Made by a program: the position numbers and the translations under genes
The notes under the pieces: model-generated
What the model saw: only the letters and a program-made list of their open reading frames with translations
The model's database searches: none
What the model was told of the DNA's origin: nothing
Part shown: positions 50,083 through 59,947 of the stretch, piece by piece
Position numbering within the stretch: the stretch's first letter is position 1
Layout: each line of letters opens with the position of its first letter
Source: Roseivirga sp.
GTDB taxonomy: Bacteria > Bacteroidota > Bacteroidia > Cytophagales > Cyclobacteriaceae
Assembly (NCBI GenBank): GCA_021404565.1
Contig: JAAWWF010000002.1
Location: 372,001 to 436,000 of the forward strand
Direction: 5' to 3'
Length of the DNA stretch: 64,000 bases

Positions 50083-51189
50083 TTAGGACTGAGATTTAAT
50101 GAAATCAGAGGGGGTCATACCTGTTTCCTTCTTAAAAGCGCGATAAAAAGAAGCTTTTGAGCTAAATCCAGCCTCTTGACCCAATCCCACAATCGAGTAC
50201 TTATTGCTTTCCGGTTCTAGTAGGAGTTGCTTAAAAGCGGCAATGCGATGTTGGTTGATTAGGTCGTTAAAGTTTGTTTGAAGTGACTCATTGATCATGG
50301 TGGAAACGCTGTTGATTGGCCATCCAAGATTGCCTGCCAGTTTGGCGACTGTGAGTTTAGGGTCTTTGTAAAGTTCGTCTTGAGTTAAGGCATTTATGAG
50401 TTGGTCTTTTTTATTGTTGAACTCATCCTTGGAGAATTTGAATCTCTTCACTTTATCCATGTAGTTGGTTATAATCTCTGCGTATTTGATAAGATACAAA
50501 TAGCCGATGACAAATATCCATAGCGACATAATCACTCCAAGTGGAATGTACAACCACGCGGAGTTATCGTCCAGTTGAGCCACAAAGAGTAAGGCAATAG
50601 GAACAGCAATTGTCAGAAACCCTATGACTATTATCCAAGAAGTTACTAAAGCAGCCAGCCACTTTCTCACTCGCACAAAGTCTTTCAAAACAGACTGAGT
50701 GTCCTTGGATTCCCTATGTATGAGGTAGGTATAAATTGAAAACTGGATGATCGCCAGCCCATACATGCTGAGAGAAATGGTTTGGATCAATGGAATGTTG
50801 GCATATACCCAATCCATGTTGGCTCTGGCATACAAAGCCAAAGTAATGAAAAGGATGATTTCCAATACTAGCGTGGGAATGAAATGAAGGAGGTCTTTCT
50901 TCATAAATCTACGCATCGGGTTTTTTATATGAAGAATATGCAGGTAGGCCAAAGGCCCGTAAGAAAAGCCAAACTCCATCGGGAAAGGAAATTTAGAATT
51001 GAAGGCATGAATCGATGATTCAAGCACTAAGTGGAGCAAGGAGATGGAGAACAGCAAAATCAAGATGGCGATGTAGCTGTTGGGGATGTTTCTGGTTCTA
51101 AATACTAACATAAAAATCGCTAGTAGTATTCCCTGAAAAACCGCCAATAGGAAGTAGAAGTTGGTCGAATCTAATGAGGTGTTGATCAT
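50083..51189 (-). CDS. membrane-anchored AraC family regulator
   Basis: The 368-aa protein has about seven N-terminal membrane helices (FYFLLAVFQGILLAIFMLVF at the front) and a C-terminal AraC domain: TVAKLAGNLGWPINSVSTMINE (first HTH), QHRIAAFKQLLLEP, YSIVGLGQEAGFSSKASFYRAFKKETGMTPSDF (second HTH). It is 77 nt upstream of, and cotranscribed with, the S33 hydrolase, which it probably controls. Both genes lie inside the block bounded by the duplicated VTT gene ends. Confidence 0.87.
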   Translation of the reverse strand: MINTSLDSTNFYFLLAVFQGILLAIFMLVFRTRNIPNSYIAILILLFSISLLHLVLESSIHAFNSKFPFPMEFGFSYGPLAYLHILHIKNPMRRFMKKDLLHFIPTLVLEIILFITLALYARANMDWVYANIPLIQTISLSMYGLAIIQFSIYTYLIHRESKDTQSVLKDFVRVRKWLAALVTSWIIVIGFLTIAVPIALLFVAQLDDNSAWLYIPLGVIMSLWIFVIGYLYLIKYAEIITNYMDKVKRFKFSKDEFNNKKDQLINALTQDELYKDPKLTVAKLAGNLGWPINSVSTMINESLQTNFNDLINQHRIAAFKQLLLEPESNKYSIVGLGQEAGFSSKASFYRAFKKETGMTPSDFIKSQS

Positions 51190-51278
51190 CTTGGAGATAG
51201 TCGATTATGGAGAGTTAAACCATGCTTTACAACACGTTTATATCAGGAAGTTCCTTAAAAGCCACAGAATAACCAACC

Positions 51279-51317
51279 TATAGCATCCTGATCTGGAACC
51301 TGGAGGGGGTGATTTAG
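51279..51317 (+). repeat. right copy of duplicated VTT 3' end (gene remnant)
   Basis: TAT AGC ATC CTG ATC TGG AAC CTG, then GAG GGG GTG ATT TAG, reads YSILIWNLEGVI. It differs from the VTT gene end by one Gly-to-Ser change, two silent changes and a different stop codon. No further homology extends on either side. Confidence 0.8.
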
Positions 51318-51339
51318 ACGCTGCTGGCCAAGGGACTGA

Positions 51340-52836
51340 TCATTCACTCGACCGGGCCTTGGGTAAATCTTCAGCTGCTTTAATCAATTCAAAGAGTTCT
51401 TCTTTAAAACCATTTGGATCAGTTAACCTAGCCTGGCTGACCCACTTTAACACCTTCTTATAGCTGGTATATCCTTTATACTCTGAGTCGGTAAGTAACA
51501 AGGAAAAGGAAGCAACACCAGCTGTGAATTTCATAAAGCCGCTGGCGTCATCAAATACTTTTCCCTGGTCATATACGCCAAGACTCATGGGAACGCTCTC
51601 ATCCGAATCGGGTCTTTTGTATCTGAAGTTTACCGTAAATGTAGGAGTGGTCCTGAATTCGTTGTTACCTGTGGGTACTATTTCATAGAGAGCTGTGACG
51701 TTCTGATTGGCACCAATTTCTCCTGCGTCCTTCTTGTCGTCCTTAAAGTCTTCCGTAGCCAAAACCCGGTTTTCATATCCAATCAGGCGATAGGAAAGTA
51801 CGTTTTCAGGGTTGAACTCAATCTGAACCTTTACATCCTTTGCCACGGCATAAAACTTCTGGAAATCGTATAGGAATACCTTTCTCAGCTGTTCAATGTG
51901 ATCTATGTACTCGTAAGTACCATTACCGTGGTTGGCGATTTGTTCCAGGGCGGCATCATTCAGGTTACCTCTGCCAACTCCCAGTACCGTGAGAAATATG
52001 CCCGTCTCACGCTTTTCCTCGATCAGCTTTATCAATTCATCCTTATCCCAGATTCCAACATTAAAATCTCCATCGGTACCTAATATGATTCTGTTATTGC
52101 CACCTTCTATAAAGTTCTCCCTGGCAATTTCGTAGGCTGTTGTAATTCCCGCAGCCCCAGCGGTACTGCCACCCCAGCCGAGGCTTTGGATAGCTTTTTT
52201 AATCTTGTCCTTTTCTTTGCCTGAAGTCGATTCAAGGTGAAGCTTGTCTTCACCGGCATAGGTGACGATTGCCACCCGGTCATCTTCCCGCATTTGATCC
52301 ACAAACAGCTTAAAGCCGCTTTTCAGCATGGTCAGCTTATCTTCATCGGCCATAGAACCGGATACATCTATCAGGAAAACAAAGTTGGAGTTAGGCAATT
52401 CACCTTCAGGAATGGGCTTGCCCTTGATGCCAACCCGCAGAAGCTTGTGGTCAGTATTCCAGGGGCATTGACTTACCTCACCATTGAGCGAAATCGGATG
52501 TTCGTTTTGGACTACCGGATAGTCCAGGTTAAAGTAGTTTATGAATTCTTCGGTTCTGATGGCACCTTTGTAAGGTATCATCTCATCTTTAGTGACAAAC
52601 CGCCTCATATTGGCATAAGAAGCACCATCTGCATCGGTAGAGAAAGTGGAAACGGGGTGATCTTCGGTCTTAAAATAGCGGTTTTCTTCCAGCTCGGTAT
52701 ACTGATCGCCGCCGGCTAAGCCTTCGGGAGCGTATGTTTCTATAAAACCCGAACTGGATCGTGGAAACCGACCTTCATAAGAGCATGAGACAATGATACA
52801 GAGTGATAGGATAGAGAGTGCTTTGAGGTTTTTCAT
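51340..52836 (-). CDS. VWA-domain lipoprotein (YfbK-like)
   Basis: The 498-aa lipoprotein (LSLCIIVSC, Cys at about residue 18) has the three-part YfbK plan. There is an N-terminal von_Willebrand-associated region with HPVSTFSTDADGASYANMRRF, a VWA domain with the MIDAS motif FLIDVSGSMADEDKL and GTDGDFNVG, and a C-terminal DUF3520 region (LGVYDQGKVFDDASGFMKFTAGVASF). YfbK-like proteins are thought to bind partners through a metal at the VWA site. It is shorter than some relatives because the N-terminal linker is brief. Its stop is 22 nt from the VTT gene remnant. Confidence 0.9.
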   Translation of the reverse strand: MKNLKALSILSLCIIVSCSYEGRFPRSSSGFIETYAPEGLAGGDQYTELEENRYFKTEDHPVSTFSTDADGASYANMRRFVTKDEMIPYKGAIRTEEFINYFNLDYPVVQNEHPISLNGEVSQCPWNTDHKLLRVGIKGKPIPEGELPNSNFVFLIDVSGSMADEDKLTMLKSGFKLFVDQMREDDRVAIVTYAGEDKLHLESTSGKEKDKIKKAIQSLGWGGSTAGAAGITTAYEIARENFIEGGNNRIILGTDGDFNVGIWDKDELIKLIEEKRETGIFLTVLGVGRGNLNDAALEQIANHGNGTYEYIDHIEQLRKVFLYDFQKFYAVAKDVKVQIEFNPENVLSYRLIGYENRVLATEDFKDDKKDAGEIGANQNVTALYEIVPTGNNEFRTTPTFTVNFRYKRPDSDESVPMSLGVYDQGKVFDDASGFMKFTAGVASFSLLLTDSEYKGYTSYKKVLKWVSQARLTDPNGFKEELFELIKAAEDLPKARSSE

Positions 52837-53077
52837 GTCAGAGAGTTTTAACCCGAAAAGTCCAACAGCTGTGCTGATCCATTTTAACGGGGAATATGAA
52901 CGACTATAAAAGTGACAGACCTAAGGTCTTGACTGGTAGGTTTTTAAGCGAAAACCTTGCCGTAAATGGTTTTTCGGAAAAGAAAATCGTCCAATTTTCA
53001 GGAGACTTAGCGTTTATGGTACCTCATGGCCCAAAATCACCCTGAAAGTGCTTTCGCTAATTCAATTGCAGTATTGA

Positions 53078-54664
53078 CTATGAGTTCACCCTGCCATGTT
53101 GAAAGATTAAACCAATGATCGAGCAGTCTATAGCATCTACATGATACTGCTGGTCAATGAGTTGTCGAATACCGGAATCAAGGTTAGTCACCGGGTCGAA
53201 ATTATACCAGGGTGTACCTGTCTCTGAGGCCACACCATAATGCTTCATTGCATTATCAAGCTGACTGCCCTCCATCTTATACAGTTCTGCTATCTGAAAC
53301 TTCAGCACTTCCTCTGTGAATTCGAAATCGCTCCATCCGGAATGCTCAGGCTTAGTGAAAAAGCCCATATCATCAGCATCCTGAGTCTCGCGATATACCT
53401 TATCTATTTCCGGACTTCGAGAAATCATAAGCCAGGAGTCATCCATGCTCAATGGTTCTGATGAGAAAGAGTCGGAGAGGAGACTGACGAGCAGTTGCTG
53501 GGTGATTGGTTCCCCTTTGTAATGGAGTATGTTCCTATAGAGGGCCTGCAGGTAGGTTTGCAGGTCATAGTCAGACTCAATTTCCTTTAAACCAGCCAGC
53601 TGATCTGCGAGAAGAGACAAGTTGAGACTCTGATCAATCGCAGTATCAATGGTTGATTCCATTATTTCTTCAGGTGCTTCTGATAAAACAGCCTCTGTGA
53701 GCTCCTCTGTAGGTTCATTGTTAGCTTCAACCTCCACTTGCGGTTGTATAAAAGCCGCTGTGTCCTCTTCAATTTGTTCTTCCGAGAGTGTCAGGTGATG
53801 GATGATTTTCTCAGGAATGCTAAACAGGTTAAAGCATTCAATAACAGGGGCTGGGTTGAGGGCACCATACCAGATCACAGGCTCAAAGAGGTCTCTCTCA
53901 AAAGCAATGGCACAATAGAGGTAGTCTTCCTGAAAAGACAGGTGGATGTTCTTATTAATATTTTGTTGTAGTGCAAGTATGGCTTTTTGCATGTTGGGTC
54001 CAATAAACTGATGGCCCTCTTGTTCATCATGGCAGAAAACAGAAAAGCGTTCTTTGAATTCCATTGGTAAGCTGAGCATAGAGCCCAGCTCTTTTTCAAA
54101 ATTCCTGCTGTCGTTGTTCTTCAAGCCAGCATGCCAGTCGGGGAAAAGGGTTATATCAGACTTCGGGAGCCTGTCAAAGTCCATTTTGATAAAGAGTCCC
54201 TTAAAATCCGATCGCACTGCCCTTCGCGTCTGAGCAAAATTGAGCTCGCAAAACTCAAAGCCTTTTCCATTGATCTTGCCACTAACAAAGTCGTCACCGT
54301 CAATTACATCCGGTTCGTCAAAGTAAAGCCCACTTCTCAGCACGGTATTCAGTTTGAAATGACGATGATCGAAGAACTGGTAATCGGGGTTGATCAATTT
54401 TACGACACGCCCCATGATTTTATACTTAAAATCACGCTTGTATTCATTATATGTGACTAGCCCGAAAGCCCCGGCCCCAACGGCAACTAACAGAAAAATG
54501 AGCTTTATACCTGATCCCACAGAGCCTGAGTTGAATATGATTATCAGCGTAAGCAAGACTATGCCTATAGAAGCTAAAGCCCGTTTTCTGTGAACTTCCA
54601 TCTTTCTGAGAAGAGGTTCAATGTCAGAGTGATATAGGTTTCGGAATTCATCTTGCGACTTCAT
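53078..54664 (-). CDS. DUF3137 protein with C-terminal extension
   Basis: The 528-aa protein has two N-terminal membrane helices (residues about 28-72) and a DUF3137 domain to about 300. Its marks are HFKLNTVLRSGLYFDEPDVIDGDDFVSGKINGKGFEFCELNF and KGLFIKMDF. An acidic linker (EVEANNEPTEELTEAVLSEAPEE) leads to an extra C-terminal domain of about 180 residues (SLNLSLLADQLAGLKEIESD...) that I do not recognise. The paralogue at 54744 ends without this domain. The two are on the same strand, 80 nt apart. The function is unknown. Confidence 0.75.
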   Translation of the reverse strand: MKSQDEFRNLYHSDIEPLLRKMEVHRKRALASIGIVLLTLIIIFNSGSVGSGIKLIFLLVAVGAGAFGLVTYNEYKRDFKYKIMGRVVKLINPDYQFFDHRHFKLNTVLRSGLYFDEPDVIDGDDFVSGKINGKGFEFCELNFAQTRRAVRSDFKGLFIKMDFDRLPKSDITLFPDWHAGLKNNDSRNFEKELGSMLSLPMEFKERFSVFCHDEQEGHQFIGPNMQKAILALQQNINKNIHLSFQEDYLYCAIAFERDLFEPVIWYGALNPAPVIECFNLFSIPEKIIHHLTLSEEQIEEDTAAFIQPQVEVEANNEPTEELTEAVLSEAPEEIMESTIDTAIDQSLNLSLLADQLAGLKEIESDYDLQTYLQALYRNILHYKGEPITQQLLVSLLSDSFSSEPLSMDDSWLMISRSPEIDKVYRETQDADDMGFFTKPEHSGWSDFEFTEEVLKFQIAELYKMEGSQLDNAMKHYGVASETGTPWYNFDPVTNLDSGIRQLIDQQYHVDAIDCSIIGLIFQHGRVNS

Positions 54665-54743
54665 ACTACTTTGTGCTTTCTATATGCTGATGGTGAGCAA
54701 ACAAGCCATCAATATACTGATGTTTCCATGTGGCGCTCTATTA

Positions 54744-55676
54744 TCACTCCTCCACTGCCTTCGATAACGATGTCACTATCTCAGGCATGGCTTCAATGAG
54801 ATTATAAATGTTTTGAATATCTTCAAATCTAACCACCGATTTTATCAGACGAGGATTAAAAAGTTCCCTGCCTCCTGTCATAGAGAAATAACATCCTGAA
54901 TTTAAAAATGAGACGGAAATTTCCTGACCAAATCTCTGGCTAAGTCCGACTAAAGCATCTAGCAGGGACTTGTCGAGTATCAACTGAGGATGATCCTCGC
55001 GATAGGTGTACACTGCAAAAAGGCTGTCGAAAGTGACATGGCCCGTATTGATAAGGTAACCTCTCCCCATAAACCTGTTTTTCTGAGACCAGGTGCCGAG
55101 TATAAGCGATGACCTGTTTGGAACAATGTAGATTTGATTGTAAAGTTCGTGGAACAATTCTATATGCAGAAAAACCCCGGAAAAGACCGAGACGTTTTTG
55201 GCCGGTCCGTTTAAACCAGGCCGCAGTTTCCTTGCATTTACCGAGGCAAATTCAAACCGAATGCCGCCTGCCCGGCCCTCTGTATAATCATTGCTATTGA
55301 GCTTGTTGGGCTCCATCTCGTACAAACCACTTTGAATAAAAGCATTTAGAGAAATACCCTCTCCTGGATAGTATTTAAAATCTTCACTCACCTGACTGAT
55401 CACTCTCGAAACTACCTCTGATCTGAATTTATGTCGGTATTTGGGGTAAATACTTAAGACAACCATAATGATTATGATGGTTGCCAGGATGGCCCCAAAT
55501 CTTATCTGATTTGGCAGATAACCCCAGGTCAATATCAAGCTGGTTACAATCAGTATGGTCAGGAGCGTAAGTCTAAAAACCCACTTTCTCTGTTTGTCGA
55601 GTCTTTCCAGAATTGGCTTCAACTCGTTTTTAAAATAGTTCTGAAGTTCAGAGGTGGGCATACTCATAAGTCTCAT
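54744..55676 (-). CDS. DUF3137 protein, short paralogue
   Basis: ATG 55676 (MRLMSMPTSELQNYFKNEL) is used; ATG 55667 and ATG 55661 are alternatives, and a TTG at 55709 would add 11 residues. The protein has two adjacent membrane helices (FRLTLLTILIVTSLILTW and FGAILATIIIIMVVLSI). The DUF3137 signature is GISLNAFIQSGLYEMEPNKLNSNDYTEGRAGGIRFEFASVNA and SGVFLHIELF. It shares the order of the 53078 protein but stops after the domain. No function is known to me. Confidence 0.75.
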   Translation of the reverse strand: MRLMSMPTSELQNYFKNELKPILERLDKQRKWVFRLTLLTILIVTSLILTWGYLPNQIRFGAILATIIIIMVVLSIYPKYRHKFRSEVVSRVISQVSEDFKYYPGEGISLNAFIQSGLYEMEPNKLNSNDYTEGRAGGIRFEFASVNARKLRPGLNGPAKNVSVFSGVFLHIELFHELYNQIYIVPNRSSLILGTWSQKNRFMGRGYLINTGHVTFDSLFAVYTYREDHPQLILDKSLLDALVGLSQRFGQEISVSFLNSGCYFSMTGGRELFNPRLIKSVVRFEDIQNIYNLIEAMPEIVTSLSKAVEE

Positions 55677-55836
55677 GGTTGCCTCGAAGGTGAGCACAAT
55701 CAGACTCAATATAGTAAGCTAGATACAGAATCAACCACTTGTGAAATGTCTGAGTTTGTCTTTCTGAAGACGGAGCCAGCGATGGTCAGGCTGTAATAAA
55801 ATCCAAAACCTGCGTTGTGTAGGAAATTGATAATTT

Positions 55837-56385
55837 ATGTGGGAGGATAGGAAAATGGGCGCACAGGGCGTCCGATTAGCATTATGCTTTTTGGTTTTAT
55901 TGGTAACGGTATCGGCATGTAAGTCGGGTGATGAGGCTCCGGAAGAGCCGGAGGTAAGGGAATTTCCCGGGGTGGATGAGCGGCTTTGGCCCTTCTTTAT
56001 TCGCTTTGAGGAGCAGGCCGAACAAAGAGGAGTGATCATTGATTTGGTAGAGGAGGGAATTACCGGTGTAATACAGCCCATTGATGAGGATAATGTGGCA
56101 GGTACCTGCAACTTCAATGGCAGAGTGCCTAATCATGTGATGATAGATGAAGCCTTTTTCAATGCAGTAGGGGACCTTTTCAGGGAGTTCATCATCTTTC
56201 ATGAGCTGGGGCATTGCTCACTTTTCAGAGACCATCTGGAAACAGCCGATCAATTCGGCAGGTGCACATCTATTATGCGCAGTGGGGTAGAAGACTGTCG
56301 CGACAACTATAGCTTTGGTACAAGGAGTGGTTATCTTGACGAGTTGTACGATCCTCAATTCAGAGGTGACATATTCAGAAACTAA
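55837..56385 (+). CDS. lipoprotein with HExxH metallopeptidase-like motif
   Basis: The 182-aa lipoprotein has signal LALCFLVLLVTVSAC (Cys at about residue 28) and an acidic stretch. The catalytic-looking segment is FIIFHELGHCSLFRDHLETAD with HELGH and a downstream SIMRSG, similar to the third-ligand region and Met-turn (SIM) of metzincin-like enzymes. A Cys in GRCTSIM and others may form disulfides. The small size suggests a minimal membrane-anchored protease. ATG 55837 or ATG 55855 can start it. A terminator follows at 56393. Confidence 0.7.
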   Translation: MWEDRKMGAQGVRLALCFLVLLVTVSACKSGDEAPEEPEVREFPGVDERLWPFFIRFEEQAEQRGVIIDLVEEGITGVIQPIDEDNVAGTCNFNGRVPNHVMIDEAFFNAVGDLFREFIIFHELGHCSLFRDHLETADQFGRCTSIMRSGVEDCRDNYSFGTRSGYLDELYDPQFRGDIFRN

Positions 56386-56392
56386 GAAATAC

Positions 56393-56417
56393 CAGGCCTG
56401 TGAAAATCACGGGCCTG
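56393..56417 (+). terminator. terminator of the HExxH lipoprotein gene
   Basis: CAGGCCTGTG (56393-56402) pairs with CACGGGCCTG (56408-56417) with one T-G pair; loop AAAAT, followed by TTTGTTTATTTTTTG. Confidence 0.85.
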
Positions 56418-56609
56418 TTTGTTTATTTTTTGTATACCCAGCGCAATAGTCAGAATACATCAATGTATACCTCGGGGCCGTAAAATTTTGGAACCCTGGC
56501 TCAGGAGGCATGGGCATTTATTGAAATACCATTATACGGCCATTGATCAGATTACAGCATCGACTGCCAAAACAATTGGTTAATTTTCCAGCTGTAACTC
56601 TAAACCTTT

Positions 56610-59600
56610 TTGATCTTTCAGAGTCTCAACTCTCAGAGTATCGCAGCCGAAACACTTCTTGTTCATTATGTTCAAACACTTATCAGGTTACAATTGTCCT
56701 TACTAACTTCAATTAATCTTCGCAAGGTCTGGCTGTCCCTTGTTGTCATCATACTGGCCAGCCTCTCTGGCCTGGCACAGGTAACTACTGAAGGTACTGA
56801 TTTCTGGCTTGGTTTTTTGGAGAATAATGATAGCGGGCTATCCTCTTCACTAGAGATTTTTATTACCAGTAAGGAAGCTGCTTCCGGTACCATTGTGGTG
56901 CTTCAGGATGGCAGGTCTGTCAATTTCAATGTCAGCCCCGGTGCTACCTATAAATATGTAGTATCCGATGACAACAATAACCCATTTGCGGCCAGCGGTT
57001 CAGGAGCCATAAGCACCAAGGGCATCCATATTACCACAGATGTAGATGTAAGTGTATATGCATTTAATAAAAGAAGTCTTAGTGCAGATGCTACTGTGAT
57101 ACTGCCAACCCCGACACTCGGCCGTGAATATATTGTGGCTTCCTATTTTGAAAACTCAGGTCAGAATAATATTGAATCAGAGTTTATGGTAGTGGGCACC
57201 GAAAACAATACCACAATCGAAATTACCCCGAGTGTGACTACCACAGATGGCAAACAGGCTGGAGTTCCCTTTACCGTTACCCTCAATCAGGGACAGGCCA
57301 TTCAACTGCAAGCCCTGGCAGACCTTACGGGTACAGAGGTGAAATCCGTATCGGCAGACCCCAGTGAATGCAAGAATTTTGCAGTTTTTAGTGGAAATAA
57401 ATGGACCAGAATAGGCAATTGTGGGCAGGCCAATGATCAGCTTTACGAGCAGCTTTTCCCTGTAAATACCTGGGGCAAGAACTTCACCCTTGTACCATTT
57501 CTGGGTAGAAATTCCAATGGAGACCTGTATCGGATTATTACCTCAGAAAACAACACCTCCATTACCATTACCTCGGGAGGTTTACCTCCAAGCACCTTTT
57601 CCATTGCCAGCCGGGGAGAATTTTTCACAGGTAACGTAAGTGACGCTACGAGCATTTTTGCTGACAAACCCATTCAGGTGGTGCAGTTCAGCAAGAGCCA
57701 ATGCGCTGAAATTGGTGCCAACGGCAACAGTCCCGGTGATCCTTTTATGTTGGTAATCAGCCCTGACGAACAATTACTGAACGAGGTGACCTTCAATACC
57801 CTGGCTTCAGATGTAATTGATAATTATTATACGACCATTATTACCAAAACCAGCTCCAGAGCTGATGTAACCTTAAATGGCACCGCTATTTCAAATTTTA
57901 GCTGGACCACCCTCAGTGCCAACCCCGAACTTTCTTATGCCAGAATCAATCTGGCCGGCAATACTGATTATACCGTAATAGCCCCTGATGGCTTTATCAG
58001 CTATGTTTATGGCTTTGGGGTGATTGAATCCTTCGGTTATGCAGCTGGGGCCAGCCTGGAGGTTCTCAACCTACAAGTGATTGGAGTAGATGAAACCATA
58101 GGTCTTATTGTCAATGAAGGTTGCCTGAACTCTCAAACCACATTTTCGGCCGATTTTGAGACTCCGGTAGGACAAGAACCCCGCTTCAATGCCTTTGAAT
58201 GGGATTTTGGCGATGGTAATACTTCCGATGAACAAAATCCGGTACACACCTACGATAGTCCTGGTACCTACGAAGTTTTCCTGATTGCTTCTAATGGAAC
58301 AGGTGCCTGTGGTACCTCTCAGACGGTTAACCGTACAGTCATAATCACAGAGGCGACTATAGATGAATTTGTGGGACCTGTCTCCGTATGTCCAGATGTG
58401 GAAGGTGTGATTTACAGTGTAACAGGTGCTGCTGATAACACCTATGAGTGGTCAGTGACGGGAGGGGTAATCACTGGTGGTGGAAACGGACCTGAGATCA
58501 GTATAGACTGGGGAGTCACCAATGACAATGCTTCTGTAACCGTAACGCCCACCAACTACCTGGGCTGTATTGGAGAACCGATGACCCTTGATGTGAAGAT
58601 CAATAAAAGACTGGAACCTGCACTGCCTATGGGCCCAGCTGAGGTTTGCTTCGTTGACTTTGGTTCTGTGGAATATTCCACACCATCCACCACAGGTTCA
58701 GAATATGAATGGTTTGTAGAGGGAGGAAATTTCCTTTCAGGTAATAGCACCAATGCTATAACCGTACAGTGGGATGGCGTAGGCATACCCGGCAGAATAT
58801 GGTACAGAGAGTTCAACCCGCTGATTTCAGACTGTGAAGGCTTTTCTGAGGTAGTTGATGTTACAATCTACCCTGATATGGAGATTATAACCGTTGTGAC
58901 CGATGTACTATGTTTTGGAGATGCCAATGGAACGGTTGACGTGAGTGTAAGCGGTGGAAAGCCAGGAGCTTATTCACTCAGATTTCAGGGGAATGACCTG
59001 CCCACCATGGCAGTCTCCGGCCTTACAGCTGGAAATTATACCGCCACGGTGGTTGACATACTGGGCTGTACCAAAGACGTAGATTTTGTGGTGGGTACTC
59101 CGGAAGTTCTCGCTATCAGCGATATGATGGTATTGAATGTCCGGTGCTTCCAGGAAGCGAACGGCAGTATTATGCTGACGATGAGCGGAGGTACCCCTAC
59201 ATCGGCTGGAGCTTATCGCTACAGCCTGTCTGGCAATGGAAGAAACGACAATGGGCTGAGCGACAGTCCTGCTGTTAACAACCTGACAGCAGGAAACTAT
59301 ACGATAACCATCACGGATGAAAACGGATGTGAAACGAGTACTGACTTTGTTATCACAGAACCAGCCCTGCTGGAACCCGACCTGGAAACCCTGATCAATC
59401 AGCCCATCTGCCCTGATGCCAACGATGGTACCGCCTATGTGGAAGCCAAAGGAGGTACTCCCGACTACCAGTTTTTCTGGAGTAATAATGAGACTGTGGA
59501 TGAGCAGGAGGGAATGAACTTCTCGCAAGGCAGCTACACAGTAAGAATCGTTGATGCCAATGGCTGTGAAACTTCCCTGGAGGTTGAGGTCGTTGAGCGC

Positions 59601-59885
59601 TTTCCTAAAATCTTTGTACCAACGGCCTTCAGCCCCAACGGAGATGGTGAAAATGAGCTGTTTAAACCTGTTACTGACTGCGATCTGCAATACAGCATTC
59701 AGGTATTCAACAAATGGGGGGCGATCACCTATGCATCAGCAGATATTACAGCAGGCTGGGATGGTACCCTCAATGGACAGCCCGCTCCGGATGGTAAGTA
59801 CAGCTACATTATTTTTTACGCAGGCACCCTCAATGGTGTGAGCTTTGAAGAGACCCTCAGAGGTACCCTGCGGCTGGTACGGTAA
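56610..59885 (+). CDS. T9SS type B cargo: IgGFc-binding-like and PKD surface protein
   Basis: The frame gives 1091 aa from TTG 56610. A TTG at 56694 gives a better signal peptide (hydrophobic VWLSLVVIILASLSGLAQ), and no ATG is available. Mature VTTEGTDFWLGF and the next 450 residues resemble the IgGFc-binding N-terminal domain of secreted adhesins. A PKD domain follows (FEWDFGDGNTSDEQNPVHTYDSPGTYEV), then SprB-like repeats (TDVLCFGDANGTVDVSVSGG, AGNYTATVVDILGC). The end is KIFVPTAFSPNGDGENELFK...FNKWGAITYAS, the type B (gliding-motility) sorting domain. It should be exported by the type IX system and held at the cell surface, probably for adhesion. Confidence 0.9.
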   Translation: MIFQSLNSQSIAAETLLVHYVQTLIRLQLSLLTSINLRKVWLSLVVIILASLSGLAQVTTEGTDFWLGFLENNDSGLSSSLEIFITSKEAASGTIVVLQDGRSVNFNVSPGATYKYVVSDDNNNPFAASGSGAISTKGIHITTDVDVSVYAFNKRSLSADATVILPTPTLGREYIVASYFENSGQNNIESEFMVVGTENNTTIEITPSVTTTDGKQAGVPFTVTLNQGQAIQLQALADLTGTEVKSVSADPSECKNFAVFSGNKWTRIGNCGQANDQLYEQLFPVNTWGKNFTLVPFLGRNSNGDLYRIITSENNTSITITSGGLPPSTFSIASRGEFFTGNVSDATSIFADKPIQVVQFSKSQCAEIGANGNSPGDPFMLVISPDEQLLNEVTFNTLASDVIDNYYTTIITKTSSRADVTLNGTAISNFSWTTLSANPELSYARINLAGNTDYTVIAPDGFISYVYGFGVIESFGYAAGASLEVLNLQVIGVDETIGLIVNEGCLNSQTTFSADFETPVGQEPRFNAFEWDFGDGNTSDEQNPVHTYDSPGTYEVFLIASNGTGACGTSQTVNRTVIITEATIDEFVGPVSVCPDVEGVIYSVTGAADNTYEWSVTGGVITGGGNGPEISIDWGVTNDNASVTVTPTNYLGCIGEPMTLDVKINKRLEPALPMGPAEVCFVDFGSVEYSTPSTTGSEYEWFVEGGNFLSGNSTNAITVQWDGVGIPGRIWYREFNPLISDCEGFSEVVDVTIYPDMEIITVVTDVLCFGDANGTVDVSVSGGKPGAYSLRFQGNDLPTMAVSGLTAGNYTATVVDILGCTKDVDFVVGTPEVLAISDMMVLNVRCFQEANGSIMLTMSGGTPTSAGAYRYSLSGNGRNDNGLSDSPAVNNLTAGNYTITITDENGCETSTDFVITEPALLEPDLETLINQPICPDANDGTAYVEAKGGTPDYQFFWSNNETVDEQEGMNFSQGSYTVRIVDANGCETSLEVEVVERFPKIFVPTAFSPNGDGENELFKPVTDCDLQYSIQVFNKWGAITYASADITAGWDGTLNGQPAPDGKYSYIIFYAGTLNGVSFEETLRGTLRLVR

Positions 59886-59947
59886 AAAAGAAGGTATGGT
59901 ACCATAAGCGAAGTCTGGTAAACCCCACTGATTATTGCGGCAATAAC

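Noticed and set aside
48286-51317. Insertion sequence or transposon as explanation for the duplicated VTT gene end
   Set aside because: No transposase, terminal inverted repeats or short target duplication are seen; the 39-nt copies are coding and diverged, which does not fit a transposition footprint.
59895-59906. Perfect 12-bp palindrome TATGGTACCATA
   Set aside because: Short and isolated, with no second copy or T-run; expected by chance in 64 kb.
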